The notes: a model not told the origin generated them from the sequence alone. Shown: positions 35,954 through 45,575, counted from the first letter of the stretch. The stretch: 64,000 nt of DNA from an uncultured Pelagibacteraceae bacterium (GCA_902583295.1 CACHUY010000002.1:1-64000), one strand, 5' to 3'. Translations and numbers: made by a program.

Positions 35954-37240
35954 ATGAAAAAACAATACTTTATAAATGCAAATATTATAGATCCTCATAA
36001 TTCATTAAACGAAAATGGTGGATTAATTATTGATGAAGATGGAAAGATCGAAGCAATAGGTAAAAAAGTAAACAACAATAATATTCCATCACGAGAAAAG
36101 CCAATTGATTTAAAAGGAAAATATATCTTCCCTGGTGTTGTGGATATGAGAGTGTTTGTAGGTGAACCAGGTTACGAATATAAAGAAAATTTTAGAACTT
36201 TAAGTAATGCTGCTTTATCTGGCGGAGTAACTTCTGTTGTTACTATGCCAAATACAGATCCAATTATAGATAATGTTTCTATTGTTGATTTTTTAAAAAG
36301 AAGAGGAAGAGATAAATCTAAGATAAATATTTTTCCTAGCGCGTCTTTAACTCAAAATATCGAAGGAACTAACATGACCGAATTTGGTCTTTTGGCCAAA
36401 AAAGGAATAATTGCATTTACTGATGGCGTCAAAACTATTCAAAATACAAGACTAATGTCCAGAATAATGAATTCAGCAAAAGACCTGGGTTGCTTAATTA
36501 TGCAACACGCTGAAGATTTGCATTTATCAGAAAACGGTATGATTAATTCTGGAATAATTGCCTCAAAGCTAGGGCTATCTGGAATACCAGATATTGCTGA
36601 AAGAATTATAATTGAAAGAGATTTGACATTGCTTGAAAAGGTTAAATGTAGATATCACATCTCACAAATTTCTTCTTCAAAATCAGTAGATATAATCAGA
36701 CAAAGAAAAGATGAGGTAAAATTTACATCAGGAGTTTCAATAAATAATTTATCTCTGAATGAAAATGACATTGGAGATTTTAGAACTTTTTTAAAATTAT
36801 CCCCTCCTCTAAGAAAAGAAGAAGATAGAGAAGCATTGGTCCAAGGATTAAAAGATGGAATGATTGATGTAATTGTTTCAGACCATAAACCTGAAGATGA
36901 AGAGTCTAAAAGATTAACATTTTCCCAAGCTGCAACAGGAGCATCAGGTATTGAAACACTATTGTCATTAAGCTTAGAATTATTTCATAATGGATCTGCT
37001 AAACTAGATACTATAATTCAAGCATTGACATCAAATCCCGCAAAAATATTAAATATAAATAAAGGAAACTTATCTATTGGAAATGAAGCTGATTTTTGTA
37101 TTGTTGATATAGACAAACCTTGGGTCGTTAAAAAAGAAAATTTAATCTCTAAATCAAAAAATACCTCGATAGAGGATAAAAAATTGCAAGGAAAAGTAAC
37201 CAATACGTTTGTAAAAGGTCAGGAATTATTTAAAGTATAA
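35954..37240 (+). CDS. pyrC': Dihydroorotase-like protein lacking metal ligands (PyrC'/PyrX)
   Basis: The 428-residue protein has the dihydroorotase fold but has lost key catalytic residues. The D-x-H-x-H zinc motif reads DMRVFVGEPG, so both histidines are gone. The usual HICH block reads HISQISS, losing another ligand, although HAED and SDHKPED are kept. The pattern matches the inactive DHOase homologue that pairs with PyrB in many proteobacteria. It begins at the base after the pyrB stop. A true dihydroorotase would have to be elsewhere in the genome. Automatic annotation will probably call it dihydroorotase. Confidence 0.9.
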   Translation: MKKQYFINANIIDPHNSLNENGGLIIDEDGKIEAIGKKVNNNNIPSREKPIDLKGKYIFPGVVDMRVFVGEPGYEYKENFRTLSNAALSGGVTSVVTMPNTDPIIDNVSIVDFLKRRGRDKSKINIFPSASLTQNIEGTNMTEFGLLAKKGIIAFTDGVKTIQNTRLMSRIMNSAKDLGCLIMQHAEDLHLSENGMINSGIIASKLGLSGIPDIAERIIIERDLTLLEKVKCRYHISQISSSKSVDIIRQRKDEVKFTSGVSINNLSLNENDIGDFRTFLKLSPPLRKEEDREALVQGLKDGMIDVIVSDHKPEDEESKRLTFSQAATGASGIETLLSLSLELFHNGSAKLDTIIQALTSNPAKILNINKGNLSIGNEADFCIVDIDKPWVVKKENLISKSKNTSIEDKKLQGKVTNTFVKGQELFKV

Positions 37241-37242
37241 AA

Positions 37243-37821
37243 ATGGAATTTTTAACTATAGGTATAATCTCATACCTAATGGGTTCTATACCATTTGGAT
37301 TTATACTAACAAAAATTTTTTTAAAAAAAGATATAAGAGGAATTGGATCCGGCAATATAGGTGCAACAAATGCATTAAGAACGGGCAATAAATTAATAGG
37401 CTATTCTACCCTTTTGTTAGATGTTATGAAAGCTATACTCCCTGTACTATATGTAAAAATTAATCATCCAGAATTAATTTATATTTCATCTCTTTGTGCT
37501 TTTTTAGGTCATGTTTTTCCAGTTTGGTTAAAGTTTAAAGGTGGTAAGGGTGTCGCCACATATGTAGGCATATTATTTACTATAAATATTTTTTTAGGTT
37601 TTATTTTTTGTGTATCTTGGTTACTAGTTTTTTTAGTATCAAAGTATTCTTCTTTGTCATCACTTATTGGTTCGCTAACGGTACCACTATATATTTTTTT
37701 TAACGATCAAATGAGTAATGCACTTTTTTTTGGAATTATGTTTGTATTGATATTTTATACTCACAGAGAAAATATTAAACGTCTGAAAAATAAAGAAGAA
37801 AGTAAGACAAAAATTTATTAA
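37243..37821 (+). CDS. plsY: Glycerol-3-phosphate acyltransferase PlsY
   Basis: PlsY acylates glycerol-3-phosphate from acyl-phosphate in the inner membrane. The 192-residue protein has several hydrophobic helices. Conserved motifs are GSIPFGFILTK at the N terminus, RGIGSGNIGATNALR, and GHVFPVWLKFKGGKGVATY. It works with PlsX, encoded at the other end of the window. It follows pyrC' after two bases and precedes topA by 37 bases; dprA, often found here, is absent. Confidence 0.95.
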   Translation: MEFLTIGIISYLMGSIPFGFILTKIFLKKDIRGIGSGNIGATNALRTGNKLIGYSTLLLDVMKAILPVLYVKINHPELIYISSLCAFLGHVFPVWLKFKGGKGVATYVGILFTINIFLGFIFCVSWLLVFLVSKYSSLSSLIGSLTVPLYIFFNDQMSNALFFGIMFVLIFYTHRENIKRLKNKEESKTKIY

Positions 37822-37858
37822 ATTGACTATCAACTACTTTTAAGTAGTTTGTTAAATT

Positions 37859-40444
37859 ATGAATCTAGTCATAGTTGAAAGTCCTGCAAAAGCTAAAACA
37901 ATTAATAAATACTTAGGAGATAATTATACCGTTTTAGCTAGTTACGGTCATATTAGAGATTTACCATCAAAAAATGGTTCGGTTGATCCGGATCAAAATT
38001 TTAAAATGGAATGGGAAGTTGATAACTTTTCAAAAAAATATCTTAAAGATATCACTGATGCTGCAAAAGAATCATCTAAAATTATTTTAGCAACAGACCC
38101 TGATCGTGAAGGAGAAGCAATAGCATGGCATGTAAAGGAATATTTGAATGAGAAAAAACTACTTAAAGATAAAGAGGTTGAAAGAGTTGTGTTCAACGAA
38201 ATTACTAAAAAGGCTGTTACTTTTGGAATTGAAAATCCAAGGCAAATCGAGCCCTTGCTAGTTGATGCCTACATGGCAAGAAGAGCACTTGATTACCTTG
38301 TTGGTTTTAATATTTCACCAATATTGTGGACTAAACTTCCTGGATCAAAGTCAGCAGGTAGAGTGCAATCTGTTGCCTTAAAATTAATAACAGAAAGAGA
38401 ACATGAAATTGAGTTATTTAATCCAGAAGAGTTTTGGACTTTAAGTTTAAAATTTCAAGATGAGAATAAAAATTCAATTACTGCAAGCATCTATCAATTA
38501 GATAGGGAAAAAATTGAAAAATTTACATTTAAAAAAAAAGAAAATATTGAAAAGGCAATCTCTGGACTAAAGAATAAAAAATTTAATATTAGTGATATTT
38601 CATCAAAAATCGTTAATAGAAATCCATCTGGTCCATTTACAACTTCTACACTACAACAAGTTGCTTCAAGTAGATTGGGATTTGGTGCTTCTAGAACCAT
38701 GCAAATTGCACAAAAACTTTATCAAGGAATTGAAATTGACGGAGATACAGTTGGTTTAATAACCTACATGAGAACTGATGGTACAAACTTATCAGCTGAT
38801 GCTATTAGTGATTTTAGAAATTTTATTAAAAAAAGTTATGGGAATGAGTACATACCTGAAAAAGCTAATAACTATTCTGGAAAAAAAGCAAAAAATGCTC
38901 AAGAAGCACATGAAGCTATAAGGCCAACAGATATTAATAGATCTCCTGAAACTATTAAAAAATATTTAAGTACTGACCAAAATAAATTGTACAATTTGAT
39001 ATGGAGTAGAGCTTTATCGTCTCAAATGGTTTCTGCAAAATTTGATAGAAATACAATTACTATTGAAACTGATGATAAAAATACAATTTGTAAAGCAAGT
39101 GGCTCAGTATTAAAATTTGATGGGTTTTTAAAAGTTTATAAAAATCTCAATTCGGATGACGATGGCGAGATACTTCCGGAGGTAAAAAAAGGACCTATAA
39201 ATATTGAAACCTTTTTAGATGAACAACATTTCACACAACCTCCTCCAAGGTATTCAGAAGCAAGCTTGGTTAAGAAACTAGAGGAACTTGGAATTGGAAG
39301 ACCTTCTACGTATGCAAGTATAATATCTACAATTTCTAATCGTGGATACGCTGAGATAACTAATAAGAGATTTTTTCCAACTGATCGTGGAAAATTAATT
39401 TCTGCCTTTTTAGAAAAATTATTTTCTAAATATGTTGATTATAATTTTACAGCAGGATTAGAAGATCAATTAGATGAAATTACAACTGGAAAAGAAAGTT
39501 GGATCAAAGTTTTAGAATTATTTTGGAAAGACTTTAATAACAACGTATCAGAAGTAAAAGAGAAAAGAACTAGAGAGGTTTTGGATTTACTAAATGAAAG
39601 TTTGGGTGCGTTAATATTTGATAAAGATGAAAGTGGTAATGTTGTCAGAAAGTGTCAATTGTGCAATACAGGATCGTTGAGTTTAAAAAATAGTTTTAGG
39701 GGTGGTGCATTTATCGGTTGCTCTAATTATCCAGAATGTAAATTTACAAGACCTCTATCTAAAGCTAAGGCTGCAGCACAGGCTCAATTAGCTGAACCAA
39801 AATATTTAGGTAAACATGACAATGGAAATGATATCTTTCTCAAAAATGGAAGATTCGGACCTTATTTGCAATACGAAAAGATTTTAGATCAAATTGAAGA
39901 AGAAATTAGTAAGAAAAAAAAACGGAAAACTAAAAAAGCTAAAACCGATGTAAATGAACTATTAAAAAATGTATCCATTCCAAAAGGAATTGAATTAGAT
40001 AGTATTGATATTGAGAAAGCAAATTTTTTATGTTCACTACCAAAATCTTTGGGCATCAATCCAGATAATCAAAAAGAGATTTCTCTAAACACAGGAAGAT
40101 TTGGACCTTATTTAAAATGTGAAAATAAGTCTGCTAGACTAGAAAATGTTGAAGAAATATTTTCAATAGGTTTGAATAGAGCAATAACATTAATAGCTGA
40201 TGCTAAACCAGGTAGAATGTCATCCTCTATCATTAAAGATCTTGGAGAACATCCAGAAGACAAAAAACCAGTGAGAATCATGAAGGGGCAATATGGGCCA
40301 TATATAAAATATAAATCTCTAAATGCAACAATTCCTGAGGAAAAAGACCCTACAGAGCTAAATATGGAAGAGGCTCTTATCCTTATTGAGAAAAGACGTG
40401 AATACGATAAAAACAAAAAAACTAAAAAAAAGAAAAAAAAATGA
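37859..40444 (+). CDS. topA: DNA topoisomerase I
   Basis: This type IA topoisomerase relaxes negative supercoils. The 861-residue protein has a TOPRIM domain (MNLVIVESPAKAKTINKYLG, then ATDPDREGEAIAWHV), the catalytic tyrosine in GLITYMRTDGTNLS, a single zinc-ribbon-like unit CQLCNTGS...CSNYPEC and three C-terminal repeats with a GRFGPYL/GQYGPYI core. The C terminus ends in a very basic tract of lysines. The ATG is preceded by a short gap after plsY. Its stop overlaps the start of the next gene (ATGA). Confidence 0.97.
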   Translation: MNLVIVESPAKAKTINKYLGDNYTVLASYGHIRDLPSKNGSVDPDQNFKMEWEVDNFSKKYLKDITDAAKESSKIILATDPDREGEAIAWHVKEYLNEKKLLKDKEVERVVFNEITKKAVTFGIENPRQIEPLLVDAYMARRALDYLVGFNISPILWTKLPGSKSAGRVQSVALKLITEREHEIELFNPEEFWTLSLKFQDENKNSITASIYQLDREKIEKFTFKKKENIEKAISGLKNKKFNISDISSKIVNRNPSGPFTTSTLQQVASSRLGFGASRTMQIAQKLYQGIEIDGDTVGLITYMRTDGTNLSADAISDFRNFIKKSYGNEYIPEKANNYSGKKAKNAQEAHEAIRPTDINRSPETIKKYLSTDQNKLYNLIWSRALSSQMVSAKFDRNTITIETDDKNTICKASGSVLKFDGFLKVYKNLNSDDDGEILPEVKKGPINIETFLDEQHFTQPPPRYSEASLVKKLEELGIGRPSTYASIISTISNRGYAEITNKRFFPTDRGKLISAFLEKLFSKYVDYNFTAGLEDQLDEITTGKESWIKVLELFWKDFNNNVSEVKEKRTREVLDLLNESLGALIFDKDESGNVVRKCQLCNTGSLSLKNSFRGGAFIGCSNYPECKFTRPLSKAKAAAQAQLAEPKYLGKHDNGNDIFLKNGRFGPYLQYEKILDQIEEEISKKKKRKTKKAKTDVNELLKNVSIPKGIELDSIDIEKANFLCSLPKSLGINPDNQKEISLNTGRFGPYLKCENKSARLENVEEIFSIGLNRAITLIADAKPGRMSSSIIKDLGEHPEDKKPVRIMKGQYGPYIKYKSLNATIPEEKDPTELNMEEALILIEKRREYDKNKKTKKKKKK

Positions 40445-40713
40445 AAAAAATAAAAGTATTAATCTTATTTATATCTCTGATTTGGATAAATCCATCAACT
40501 GTCTTGGCTCAAGACTGTAGTAAATTAGACAAGCTAAGTAAAGAATATGCTGAATGTAATGCTAATTTATTAAAAAAAAATGCAAAAAGCTTAAAGGGAA
40601 AAGCTTCAGATAAATTTAAAGAAGGAAAAAATAAATTTGATAAATTTAAATTAAAAGAAAAATTACTAAAATTTAAAAATAGTAAATCACATACAGATTT
40701 TATTAAAAAATAA
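40441..40713 (+). CDS. Small secreted, lysine-rich protein of unknown function
   Basis: This 90-residue protein has a clear Sec signal peptide (MKKIKVLILFISLIWINPSTVLA, cleavage after VLA). The mature part has two cysteines, Cys26 and Cys39, in a CX12C spacing (DCSKLDKLSKEYAECNAN), which may form a disulphide. The rest is strongly basic and helical, with the repeated KFK units KFKEGKNKFDKFKLKEK. I recognise no family with confidence. It overlaps the topA stop by four bases (ATGA) and precedes the RidA-like gene by two bases, so it is probably co-expressed with them. The signal peptide and coupling make it likely to be real. Confidence 0.7.
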   Translation: MKKIKVLILFISLIWINPSTVLAQDCSKLDKLSKEYAECNANLLKKNAKSLKGKASDKFKEGKNKFDKFKLKEKLLKFKNSKSHTDFIKK

Positions 40714-40715
40714 TT

Positions 40716-41177
40716 ATGCTATTTGAAGAAAAAATAAAAAAACTAAAAATAGATTTACCTGATGCAAAGGCACCTGTTGGTTCTTACGTTGCAACTAAAA
40801 TTGTTGGAAAACTATTATATATATCTGGACAAATATCTATTAATGAAAATGGAGAGTTAATAAAAGGTAAAATTGGTCAAGAACTTACAACTGAAGAAGG
40901 TTATAACGCTGCAAAAAGATGTGGTTTGAGTATTATATCACAAGTAAAAAAAGCATGTGATAATGATTTATCCAAAATAAAATCATGCATAAAATTAACT
41001 GGTTTTGTTAATTCTACCGACAATTTTATAGAACAACCTAAAGTAATAAATGGTGCTTCAGATATTATAGCATCAATATTTGGTGACGCTGGTATGCATA
41101 CAAGAGCAGCTGTTAGTACTAATAGTTTACCACTTGGGGTGTCTGTTGAGGTTGATGCTATATTTGAGTTAAATTAA
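40716..41177 (+). CDS. RidA/YjgF-family enamine/imine deaminase-like protein
   Basis: The 153-residue protein has the RidA/YjgF chorismate-mutase-like fold with LLYISGQISINENGELIKGKIG in the middle and HTRAAVSTNSLPLGVSVEVDAIFEL at the C terminus, including the arginine that contacts the substrate carboxylate. RidA hydrolyses reactive 2-aminoacrylate-type enamines. This member is longer than the 128-residue RidA and belongs to an archetypal-like but distinct subgroup, so the substrate may differ. Its stop is one base from the stop of ugd on the other strand. Confidence 0.85.
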   Translation: MLFEEKIKKLKIDLPDAKAPVGSYVATKIVGKLLYISGQISINENGELIKGKIGQELTTEEGYNAAKRCGLSIISQVKKACDNDLSKIKSCIKLTGFVNSTDNFIEQPKVINGASDIIASIFGDAGMHTRAAVSTNSLPLGVSVEVDAIFELN

Positions 41178-41178
41178 T

Positions 41179-42477
41179 CTATCTGCCAACACCAAAATAA
41201 TTAATTTTTAATTTTTTCATTCTTAAGGGTGAATACATATTTCTTATATCATATATTTTAAATTTACGTTTTTTAGTTAATTTTTTGAAATTTAATAGTT
41301 TAAAATCATTCCACTCCGTGTGTAAAATGATTAAATCTGCTTTTAAACAAGCATCAGAAATTGTACTACAATAATCTACATTATTAAGACCTTTGAATAC
41401 TTCTTTTTCACCTGAGGGGTCATAATATTTAATTTTACTATTTTTTTTATTGAGATATTTAATCATAGGTATACTCGATGCCTCTCGCATATCATCTGTA
41501 TTTGGTTTAAAAGTTACCCCCAGAAAGGTGATAATTTTATTTTTTAAATTACTTCCAAGAATTTTTTCAACTCTCTTAATTAGTAAAGTTCTTCGCTTTT
41601 CATTTGAACTAATTACGCTTTTAACAATAGACAAATTAGTTTTGAATTTATTTCCAGTTTCAATTAAAGCACGTGTATCTTTTGGAAAGCAGGATCCACC
41701 ATAAGACGGTCCTGCTCTTAAAAATCTATCACCGATACGTTGGTCTGAGCCCATACCGAGAGCTACATCTTTAACATCGACATCTGCTTTTTCACACAAA
41801 TTAGCTATTTCATTTATAAATGAAATCTTTGTCGCTAAAAAAGCATTTGAAGCATACTTGATAAGTTCTGCAGCTCTTCTTGAAGTATTAAAATATCTAC
41901 TTACTTTTTTTATAATCGGTAAATAAAGAGATTTTAAAATTTTGTTAGCTTTCTTACTATCAGTACCAATGATCACTCTGTCAGGATAGATAAAATCTCG
42001 TATTGCCTCACCCTCTCTTAAAAATTCAGGATTTGATACAACGTCAACTAATTTCTTTTTCTTTAAATTATTAAAAATTTTTTCTATTTGATCTCCAGTA
42101 GAAACAGGTACTGTAGATTTAGTAACTATTATTTTATATTTTTTTATCAGCTTCTTTAAATCTTTAGCAACACTAAAAACATATTTCAAATCAGCTAAAT
42201 TAGAGTTTTTTTTGGATGGAGTTCCAACACAAATAAAAATAATATCTGAATTTGTTACTGCTTTTTTTAAATCTGATGTAAAAATTAATCTTTTTTGTTT
42301 AAAATTTCTTTTTAAAATTTCTTCAAGACCAGGTTCAAAAATTGGGACTATACCTTTATTTAATAAATCAATTTTTTTTTGATCTTTATCTACACAGTAA
42401 ACTGTATTTCCAACATCAGAAAAACATACTCCACTTACAAGACCAACATAGCCAGTACCTATCATGCAAAGTTTCAT
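41179..42477 (-). CDS. ugd: UDP-glucose 6-dehydrogenase
   Basis: Ugd oxidises UDP-glucose to UDP-glucuronate using NAD+, for cell-surface polysaccharides. The 432-residue protein has the nucleotide fold MKLCMIGTGYVGLVSGVCFSD, SNPEFLREGEAIRDF, the catalytic cysteine in GPSYGGSCFPKDT, and FKPNTDDMREASS. The start overlaps the galU stop (ATGA-like overlap), and galU supplies the substrate, so the two genes form a pathway pair. Confidence 0.96.
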   Translation of the reverse strand: MKLCMIGTGYVGLVSGVCFSDVGNTVYCVDKDQKKIDLLNKGIVPIFEPGLEEILKRNFKQKRLIFTSDLKKAVTNSDIIFICVGTPSKKNSNLADLKYVFSVAKDLKKLIKKYKIIVTKSTVPVSTGDQIEKIFNNLKKKKLVDVVSNPEFLREGEAIRDFIYPDRVIIGTDSKKANKILKSLYLPIIKKVSRYFNTSRRAAELIKYASNAFLATKISFINEIANLCEKADVDVKDVALGMGSDQRIGDRFLRAGPSYGGSCFPKDTRALIETGNKFKTNLSIVKSVISSNEKRRTLLIKRVEKILGSNLKNKIITFLGVTFKPNTDDMREASSIPMIKYLNKKNSKIKYYDPSGEKEVFKGLNNVDYCSTISDACLKADLIILHTEWNDFKLLNFKKLTKKRKFKIYDIRNMYSPLRMKKLKINYFGVGR

Positions 42478-43289
42478 AATTTTCCTATTTCTACATTAGA
42501 TTTTATAAATCCATCCATTGTACCGCAGTCCAAATATTTACCTGTAAAATTATGAGCAATAAATTTTTCATTATCATTAATTAAAGACTGTATTGCATCT
42601 GTTATGTGAATTTCACCTCCTTTACCAGGTTTTTGGTTTAATAATTTTTTAAATATTGTCTTTGGTAGAATATATCTGCCAATTACCGCTTTATTTGAGG
42701 GGGCATTTTTAATAGATGGTTTCTCAACAACATCTTTAATAATAAAATTATTTTTAGATACTTTTTTACTTAAATTATATATACCCCACCTAGTAACTGT
42801 TTTTTTTTTAACTTTCATACTCGCCATTACTGATGATTTATGTTTCTTATGAGCAGAAATCATAGATTTTGAACAATTGTGTTTCATTATTAAATCATCA
42901 GGTAATAACATTAAGAAATATTTATCTTTAATAAATTTTTTAGTTTTTAAAACAGCATCACCTGTGCCGTTAGGTTTATTTTGATAAACAAATTTTATCA
43001 TTTTTTTGTATTTAAGAATTTTTTGGTACTCCTCAATAATTTTTGGATCTTTTTTCTTTTTAATAATATTCTTATAAAATTTATCACTGTAAAAATATTT
43101 TTTGATCATTATTTTCTTCTTGGAAATAATAAAAATTATCTCTTTAATTCCAGCGTCGATACATTCTCGTAATATATATTCAATTCCTGGCTTACCATTT
43201 ATAGGCAATAGTTCTTTAGCAAAAACGCTTGTCAAAGGTAATAATCTGGTACCGAGACCAGCCAATGGAATAATAGCTTGTTTAATCAT
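42474..43289 (-). CDS. galU: UTP-glucose-1-phosphate uridylyltransferase
   Basis: GalU makes UDP-glucose from UTP and glucose-1-phosphate. The 271-residue enzyme begins with AIIPLAGLGTRLLPLTSVFAKE, the nucleotide-binding loop, and continues with LPINGKPGIEYI, QNKPNGTGDAV and PDDL. It is coupled to ugd. It is divergent from panC across 34 bases. Confidence 0.95.
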   Translation of the reverse strand: MIKQAIIPLAGLGTRLLPLTSVFAKELLPINGKPGIEYILRECIDAGIKEIIFIISKKKIMIKKYFYSDKFYKNIIKKKKDPKIIEEYQKILKYKKMIKFVYQNKPNGTGDAVLKTKKFIKDKYFLMLLPDDLIMKHNCSKSMISAHKKHKSSVMASMKVKKKTVTRWGIYNLSKKVSKNNFIIKDVVEKPSIKNAPSNKAVIGRYILPKTIFKKLLNQKPGKGGEIHITDAIQSLINDNEKFIAHNFTGKYLDCGTMDGFIKSNVEIGKL

Positions 43290-43323
43290 TTAAATGTTTT
43301 ACTTATTTAAGACTTTTACTCAA

Positions 43324-44139
43324 ATGAAAATTTTATTAAATAAGACATCATTGACTAAATCATTGAGGCAATTTAGTGACATTGGGTTTGTTCCCACTAT
43401 GGGTTCAATACATAAAGGACATTTATCACTAATTAGTAGATCGAATCAAATTTGTAGTAAAACAGTAGTTAGTATTTTTGTTAACCCAAAACAATTTAAT
43501 AATAAAAAAGATTTTAAAACTTATCCCAAAAATATTAAGAATGATATAAAGTTAATAAGTAAAACAAAAAAAGTTGATTTTCTCTACGTTCCAAAATTAA
43601 CGGATATTTTTAAAAATAATAAGAAACCTAAAATTAAACTAATCAAAATAGATAAAATTTTGTGTGCTAAATTTAGAAAAGGACATTTTGAAGGTGTGTT
43701 AGATGTAATGGATAGGCTAACTAGTATAGTGAAGCCAAATAAAATTTTTATGGGTATTAAGGATTTTCAACAGTTATTCTTGGTTAAAAAATATTTAAAA
43801 AAAAAATATAATACTGATGTAATAGGATGTAAAACTATACGTAATAAAGATAGACTTGCACTTTCCTCTAGAAATTATTTGTTATCAAAAGAAAATCTTA
43901 TTATAGCAAGTAAAATAATAAAAAAATTAATTATTTTAAAAAAAAATATTAAATTAAAAAAAAATAAAAATAAATATTTACTAGCTGTAAAAAAAGATCT
44001 TCAAAAACAATTTAAAATTAAAATTGATTACTTAGAACTCAGAAATATTGATAATTTAAAATTATCAAATGTTATAGATAGATCGCGATTATTTGTGTCG
44101 TATTATTTGAATGGTGTAAGATTGATAGATAATCTATAA
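43324..44139 (+). CDS. panC: Pantothenate synthetase
   Basis: PanC joins pantoate and beta-alanine to form pantothenate, the CoA precursor. The HIGH-type nucleotidylyl transferase motif is PTMGSIHKGHLSLI. KDFQQLFLVKKY and LALSSRNYLLS with the KMSKS-like SSRN loop also match. The ORF track starts at 43294; the ATG at 43324 gives the family's usual start MKILLNKTSLTK and 271 residues. Its stop is one base from the mgtE stop on the other strand. panB is not in this window. Confidence 0.93.
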   Translation: MKILLNKTSLTKSLRQFSDIGFVPTMGSIHKGHLSLISRSNQICSKTVVSIFVNPKQFNNKKDFKTYPKNIKNDIKLISKTKKVDFLYVPKLTDIFKNNKKPKIKLIKIDKILCAKFRKGHFEGVLDVMDRLTSIVKPNKIFMGIKDFQQLFLVKKYLKKKYNTDVIGCKTIRNKDRLALSSRNYLLSKENLIIASKIIKKLIILKKNIKLKKNKNKYLLAVKKDLQKQFKIKIDYLELRNIDNLKLSNVIDRSRLFVSYYLNGVRLIDNL

Positions 44140-44140
44140 G

Positions 44141-45514
44141 TTATAAAAAATAAGCCCCAACACCTAAAAAAGATACAAAACCAATTACATCAGTGATTGT
44201 GGTGACAAATACACTTGATGCTATCGCTGGGTCAATGTTCATTTTTTTAAGAGTAAACGGAACTAATATTCCAAATAAACCTGCAATAATCATTGTTAGA
44301 ACCATTGAGATAGCAATTATTATGGAAAGCAGATTATCTTGAAACCATATTTGAACAACTATTGCGCTTATAACTGCAAATATAACTCCATTTAATATAC
44401 CTATTGAAAACTCTTTAAAAACATTTGATGAAAAATTATTTTTAGTTAGATCATTAGTTGCAATAGTTCGAACAGTGACTGCTAGAGTTTGCATTCCAGC
44501 ATTTCCACCCATTGATGCCACTATAGGCATTAAAAAAGCTAGCACAACCATTTGTTCAATAGTTGCACCAAACAAACTTATGCACCAAGTAGCAAGAAAT
44601 GCTGTAAATAAATTTAATAGCAACCAATTAAATCTTCTCTTTGTTTTTGTTATTACTCCATCTGTGATTTCCTCATCACCAACCCCTGCTAAACGTAATG
44701 CATCTTCTTCAGCTTCTTCTTTTAATACTGTTAAAACATCGTCATTCATGATCATACCAACTAGCTTATTATTTTTATCAACAACTGCTGCTGAATTTAG
44801 ATTGTAATTTTCAAATAGATTTGCAACCTCCTCCCTGTCCATATCAACTGGTACTAATAATTGAGACTCTGACATTACAGTTGCCATTTTGGTATCTCTT
44901 GGTGATGTTAATACCTTAGAAGATGGAACTGTACCAACAGGATTAAAGTCTTCATTAACTATAAATATTTCTAAAAATTCCTCAGGTAGATCCTTGTTTT
45001 CTCTTAAATAATCAATTGTTTGTCCTACAGACCAATTACTAGGTATAGCAGTAAATTCTCTTTGCATTAATCTAGCAGCTGTATCTTCGGGATAACTCAA
45101 ACTCTCCAATAAAGCAAAACGATCTTTGGGTGGTAAAGAACTTAGAATATTATTTTTATTTTCTTCAGGAACATTTTCTAAAATAGATATTGCATCATCA
45201 GAGTCTAAATTTTTAATAATACTTACAATTGAATCAGATGATAAATTAGTAATAATTTCTGTTTGTATAGACTCGTTTAACTCAACAAATACTTCTGGAT
45301 CTATATTAAAGTTATTAAGTTTAATTAAACTTTCTCTATCATTTTGACTTAAATGTTCAATTATATCTGCCGCATCAGCTGGATGCATTTCGCTGAAAGA
45401 ATTGGTGATAAATTGAGCGTCATTGTTAGCTATTTTTGAAGTAACAACTCTTATGTACTCTTTATTAAATTCAAAATTTACTTTTTTATCTTTAGTTTTT
45501 TTTGTTAAAGACAT
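44141..45514 (-). CDS. mgtE: Magnesium transporter MgtE
   Basis: MgtE is a Mg2+-gated channel/transporter of the inner membrane. The 457-residue protein has an N-terminal superhelical MgtE_N domain (about residues 25-140), a CBS pair (about 145-270), and five C-terminal membrane helices. Diagnostic stretches are HPADAADIIEHL in the first part and PIVASMGGNAGMQTLAVTVR in the membrane part, where the conserved aspartates and glycine-rich pore segment lie. Confidence 0.95.
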   Translation of the reverse strand: MSLTKKTKDKKVNFEFNKEYIRVVTSKIANNDAQFITNSFSEMHPADAADIIEHLSQNDRESLIKLNNFNIDPEVFVELNESIQTEIITNLSSDSIVSIIKNLDSDDAISILENVPEENKNNILSSLPPKDRFALLESLSYPEDTAARLMQREFTAIPSNWSVGQTIDYLRENKDLPEEFLEIFIVNEDFNPVGTVPSSKVLTSPRDTKMATVMSESQLLVPVDMDREEVANLFENYNLNSAAVVDKNNKLVGMIMNDDVLTVLKEEAEEDALRLAGVGDEEITDGVITKTKRRFNWLLLNLFTAFLATWCISLFGATIEQMVVLAFLMPIVASMGGNAGMQTLAVTVRTIATNDLTKNNFSSNVFKEFSIGILNGVIFAVISAIVVQIWFQDNLLSIIIAISMVLTMIIAGLFGILVPFTLKKMNIDPAIASSVFVTTITDVIGFVSFLGVGAYFL

Positions 45515-45535
45515 AGTTCTACCTATAATTTAGAT

Positions 45536-45564
45536 TTGCACTATTAATACATAATAAAGATAAT
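45536..45564 (+). promoter_or_regulatory. Putative promoter for lipB
   Basis: TTGCAC at 45536-45541 is followed after 17 bases by GATAAT at 45559-45564, in the 61-base divergent gap between mgtE and lipB. The spacing is ideal. The predicted transcription start is only a few bases before the lipB ATG at 45576, so the mRNA would be nearly leaderless. Confidence 0.45.
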
Positions 45565-45575
45565 ACAATTTATAA

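Noticed and set aside
43102-43293. Plus-strand ORFs opposite galU (42981-43172 and 43102-43293)
   Set aside because: Antisense to the conserved GalU nucleotide-binding region; hydrophobic composition is only the reverse complement of A+T-rich codons.
43920-43980. Poly-A/poly-T runs (for example in panC) as repeats
   Set aside because: They are simple lysine, asparagine and phenylalanine codon runs in A+T-rich coding DNA, not repeat elements.
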